This document shows, in pieces, positions 38,511 through 40,792 of a stretch of 40,792 nt of DNA; the stretch's first letter is position 1; every line of letters starts with the position of its first letter. Source of the DNA: Deltaproteobacteria bacterium (GTDB lineage: Bacteria > Myxococcota > XYA12-FULL-58-9); contig JACRCV010000088.1 of assembly GCA_016218825.1 (NCBI GenBank), forward strand, positions 1-40,792. Direction: 5' to 3'. The translations under genes and the position numbers were made by a program. The notes beneath the pieces were generated by a model, which searched no databases, was not told the DNA's origin, and saw nothing but the letters and a program-made list of their open reading frames with translations.

Positions 38511-40520
38511 TCAACCGAGGCTGTGGAGCAGCACCGCGGCGGCGTATACCAGCGTCAGGGACGCCAGCCCCACGACCACCAGCATCGGGACCACGAACGA
38601 GGGCGTCAGCAGAGGCACCGCGAGCGACACGTGTGCCCGCCGCAGGCGCCGCACGACCACCGGCACGAGCACACCGGCGCTGAGCAACGCCGGGGTCAAC
38701 AGGAACGCCGACGGCCGCAGCCAGCGACCGCCGTCAACCGCCGCGAGGACACCGGCCGCGAAATCGCCGCTCTCCTTGTAGGCCTCGAGCGCCAGGTCGA
38801 AGGCACGGGTGGCGAGCAACAGTCCGGTGCCGAGCAGGTAGAGCCATGCCGCGTGGGTGGCGGTGTCGCGGTCGTGCGCGGCGGGGCTCGCCGCTGCCGC
38901 CCGCCCGGTCAAGCGGCTCGAGACCGAGCCGTGCGCGGCGTAGATCAGCAGGCCGAAGTTGAGCCAGGCGGCGAAGCGCAGCCACGAGGTCGGCGGCAGG
39001 TAGTAGATCAAGTACAGACACGAGAGCACGCCCAAGATCGGCATGATCTGCGCCCGGAACCACGCGAAGCCCAAAGCGCCCGCCGCGAGCACCACGCCCT
39101 TGCCCCACACCGGCAGCGGCGCGAACCCGATCAGCACCGCGAACAGCACGAACAGCCCGGCCGCCCAGGTCCACCCCCCGGGCACCCGGAAGGGCCGCGG
39201 CCGGTCGGGGTCCCGGACCCGCAGGATCATCAGGCCGACGCACACCAGGATGAACGCGAACAGCGTGCCGATGTTGGTCAGGTCCACCATCTCGTCGACG
39301 CTGGCGATGCCGGCGAAGGTGGCGACGAAGATCCCGGTGAGGATGGTGGCGACGTGCGGAGTGCGGCGCTTCGGGTGGACGCGGCCGATGAAGCTCGGCA
39401 GCAAGCCGTCGCGCGCCATCGAGAACAAGATCCGGGGCTGGCCGAGCTGAAACACCAGCAACACCGCGGTCTGGGCGACGACCGCGCCGAGCGCGACGAT
39501 GCCGACCGCAAAGCCCATCGTCCCGCCGCTCGCCCGCTCGAGCGCCATCGTCAGCGGCTCGGCCTGCTCCGAGGCCAGCGACTGCCGCAGGTCGTCGAAG
39601 GAGATGAGCCCGGTGAACACCAGCGCCACCGCGATGTAGAACACCGTGCAGACGACGAGCGACAGGACGATGCCGCGCGGCAGGTTCTTCTGCGGGTCGC
39701 GGGTCTCCTCGGCGACCGTCGACACCGCGTCGAAGCCGATGTAGGCGAAGAACACGATCGCGGCGCCGGCGCTGATCCCGGCCCAGCCGTTCGGCGCGAA
39801 CGGGGTCCAGTTCTTGGGCTCGACCCAATAGAGCCCGACGACCACGAAGAAGATCAGCACGACGATCTTGATCACCACCATGACCGCGTTGAAGCGCGCG
39901 CTCTCCTTGACGCCCCACACCAGGAGCACGGTGAGCGCCGCGACGATCCCCACCGCGAGGACGTTGAAGATGATCGGCACGCCGAAGAGGTGCGGGGCGC
40001 TCTGCAGCACGGTCTCGCCGGTCGCCGCGTCGATCGCGCGCGCCGCGGTCCGGTAGTCCATCGACGCCCAGTCGGGGACCCGGATCCCGAAGCCGGCGAC
40101 GAAGGTCTTGAAGTAGTTGGCCCACGAGATCGCGACCGCGATGTTGCCGACCGCGTACTCGATGATCAGATCCCAGCCGATGATCCAGGCGGCGAGCTCG
40201 CCCAGCGTCGCGTAGGAGTAGGTGTAGGCCGAGCCCGAGATCGGCACCATCGCCGCGAGCTCGGCGTAGCACAGCGCCGTGAAGCCGCAGACCACCGCGG
40301 TGATCACGAACGACAGGATCAGCGCCGGCCCGGCGCCCGGACGATAGGCGTCCCCGGCCGCGGCGGTGCCGATGGTCGCGAAGATGCCGGCGCCGATGAT
40401 CGCGCCGATCCCGAGCAGCGTCAGCTGCACGACCCCGAGCGAGCGCTCGAGCCGGAACTCCGGCTTCTCGGCGTCGCCGAGGATCTGGTCGAGTGACTTG
40501 GTGACGAAGAGCTGGCGCAT
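38511..40520 (-). CDS. APC-family amino acid permease with C-terminal membrane extension
   Basis: A 669-residue membrane transporter. Residues about 25-480 are a classic APC fold of about 12 helices. They have GIGAIIGAGIFATIGTAA in the first helix (the unwound substrate-binding stretch), SGSAYTYSYATLGE in the third, and FFAYIGFDAVSTVAEETRDPQKNLPRGI, which is typical of cationic amino acid transporters. The remaining 190 residues add about four to five more helices after a polar link (SRLTGRAAAASPAAHDRD), which is longer than usual. The ATG at 40520 has no clear ribosome site; TAAGCT seven bases upstream might be a -10 of a leaderless message, but no -35 is evident. It converges on the S1-domain gene. 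Confidence 0.9.
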   Translation of the reverse strand: MRQLFVTKSLDQILGDAEKPEFRLERSLGVVQLTLLGIGAIIGAGIFATIGTAAAGDAYRPGAGPALILSFVITAVVCGFTALCYAELAAMVPISGSAYTYSYATLGELAAWIIGWDLIIEYAVGNIAVAISWANYFKTFVAGFGIRVPDWASMDYRTAARAIDAATGETVLQSAPHLFGVPIIFNVLAVGIVAALTVLLVWGVKESARFNAVMVVIKIVVLIFFVVVGLYWVEPKNWTPFAPNGWAGISAGAAIVFFAYIGFDAVSTVAEETRDPQKNLPRGIVLSLVVCTVFYIAVALVFTGLISFDDLRQSLASEQAEPLTMALERASGGTMGFAVGIVALGAVVAQTAVLLVFQLGQPRILFSMARDGLLPSFIGRVHPKRRTPHVATILTGIFVATFAGIASVDEMVDLTNIGTLFAFILVCVGLMILRVRDPDRPRPFRVPGGWTWAAGLFVLFAVLIGFAPLPVWGKGVVLAAGALGFAWFRAQIMPILGVLSCLYLIYYLPPTSWLRFAAWLNFGLLIYAAHGSVSSRLTGRAAAASPAAHDRDTATHAAWLYLLGTGLLLATRAFDLALEAYKESGDFAAGVLAAVDGGRWLRPSAFLLTPALLSAGVLVPVVVRRLRRAHVSLAVPLLTPSFVVPMLVVVGLASLTLVYAAAVLLHSLG

Positions 40521-40737
40521 CGCCCGAGCTTAGCGGCAATCGGCGGCGCGATCACGGGCCGAATCGGCGCCACGCGACACGGCGCCATTCCCAAGGCGAT
40601 CGAGTTCTCGGGCTTTGCCGATGTTGCCCGCCCCACCCGGTCGGGCACCGAGCAGCTGGCTTTGCCAGTGCGAGGTGCGGGGGCACGGGGGGACGCAGAG
40701 CCGGCGCGTCACTCCATTGTCGCCCTCGGACCACGTG

Positions 40738-40787
40738 CCGGCGGGCGGTCCCCCCGCCAGGTTGCTGGGGCGCGAAGCGCCCGCCGG
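40738..40787. repeat. 10-base inverted repeat near the window end
   Basis: CCGGCGGGCG (40738-40747) and CGCCCGCCGG (40778-40787) are perfect inverted repeats 30 bases apart. An inner hairpin GGGCGC-GAA-GCGCCC (40768-40782) competes with it. It could be a terminator of a gene beyond the edge. The 40521-40792 stretch otherwise holds no gene I can support; its short frames are Arg/Pro-rich and lack domains. Confidence 0.4.
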
Positions 40788-40792
40788 GAATC

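Noticed and set aside
38418-40496. Very long plus-strand open frame opposite the permease
   Set aside because: Composition is Arg/His/Gln/Asp-rich with no domain; it mirrors the codon bias of the real minus-strand permease.
1-40792. tRNA, rRNA, insertion sequence, phage or CRISPR content
   Set aside because: None recognised by eye on either strand; no transposase, integrase or Cas-like protein is encoded.

Overview
High-GC window (roughly two-thirds G+C) from a Gram-negative bacterium with a signalling-rich genome. The mix of PilZ-TPR proteins, receiver-GGDEF and receiver-EAL proteins, a sigma54 activator, many orphan binding lipoproteins, a TonB-dependent receptor and a large multihaem respiratory operon suggests a Myxococcota or related 'deltaproteobacterial' lineage. 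That is inference from gene style; no rRNA or tRNA gene is present to confirm it. I see no CRISPR array, insertion sequence or phage gene.

Layout. (1) 1-5734, minus strand: two PilZ proteins, a PqqD-like/TPR protein, a STAS-zinc ribbon membrane protein and a PAS protein, with the sulfur genes cysC and cysK in the same run. (2) 5795-8955, minus strand: a tight c-di-GMP operon (receiver-EAL, lone receiver, receiver-GGDEF). (3) 9136-10872, plus strand: a divergent sigma54 enhancer-binding protein. Just downstream are two tandem palindromes and a good -24/-12 promoter driving a TRAP-type binding lipoprotein (11096-12505). (4) 12665-14272, minus strand: class I fumarase, interrupting a plus-strand envelope cluster. 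(5) 14516-25762, plus strand: TonB-dependent receptor, two type-1 periplasmic-binding lipoproteins, then a close-packed set made of a Tat-exported FMN alpha-hydroxy-acid dehydrogenase, a DoxX-like membrane protein, a second TRAP-type binding protein and a PEGA-domain/porin-like protein. (6) 34356-25792, minus strand: an electron-transfer operon made of a GltD-like flavoprotein with Fe-S domains, Rieske protein, split cytochrome b, octahaem cytochrome c, a NapA-like protein that lacks its C-terminal pterin domain, and a PilZ protein. (7) 34536-38482, plus strand: receiver/HATPase switch, a secreted TolB-N-like protein, a small ferredoxin overlapping a five-domain S1 RNA-binding protein. (8) 38511-40520, minus strand: an APC permease. 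The last 270 bases hold no gene I can support.

How it may work together. Regions 3-5 look like an envelope system for capture and periplasmic oxidation of small hydroxy- or keto-acids. The TRAP-type proteins resemble the alpha-keto-acid/lactate-binding branch (TakP-like), the flavoenzyme belongs to the lactate/glycolate/mandelate-oxidising family, DoxX-like proteins are membrane partners of redox systems, and fumarase lies in between. No TRAP or ABC permease is visible, so the binding proteins are orphans here. Region 6 looks like a cytochrome bc-type complex wired through eight c-haems to a NapA-derived protein that may have lost its pterin cofactor. These two regions are the strongest candidates for undescribed systems.
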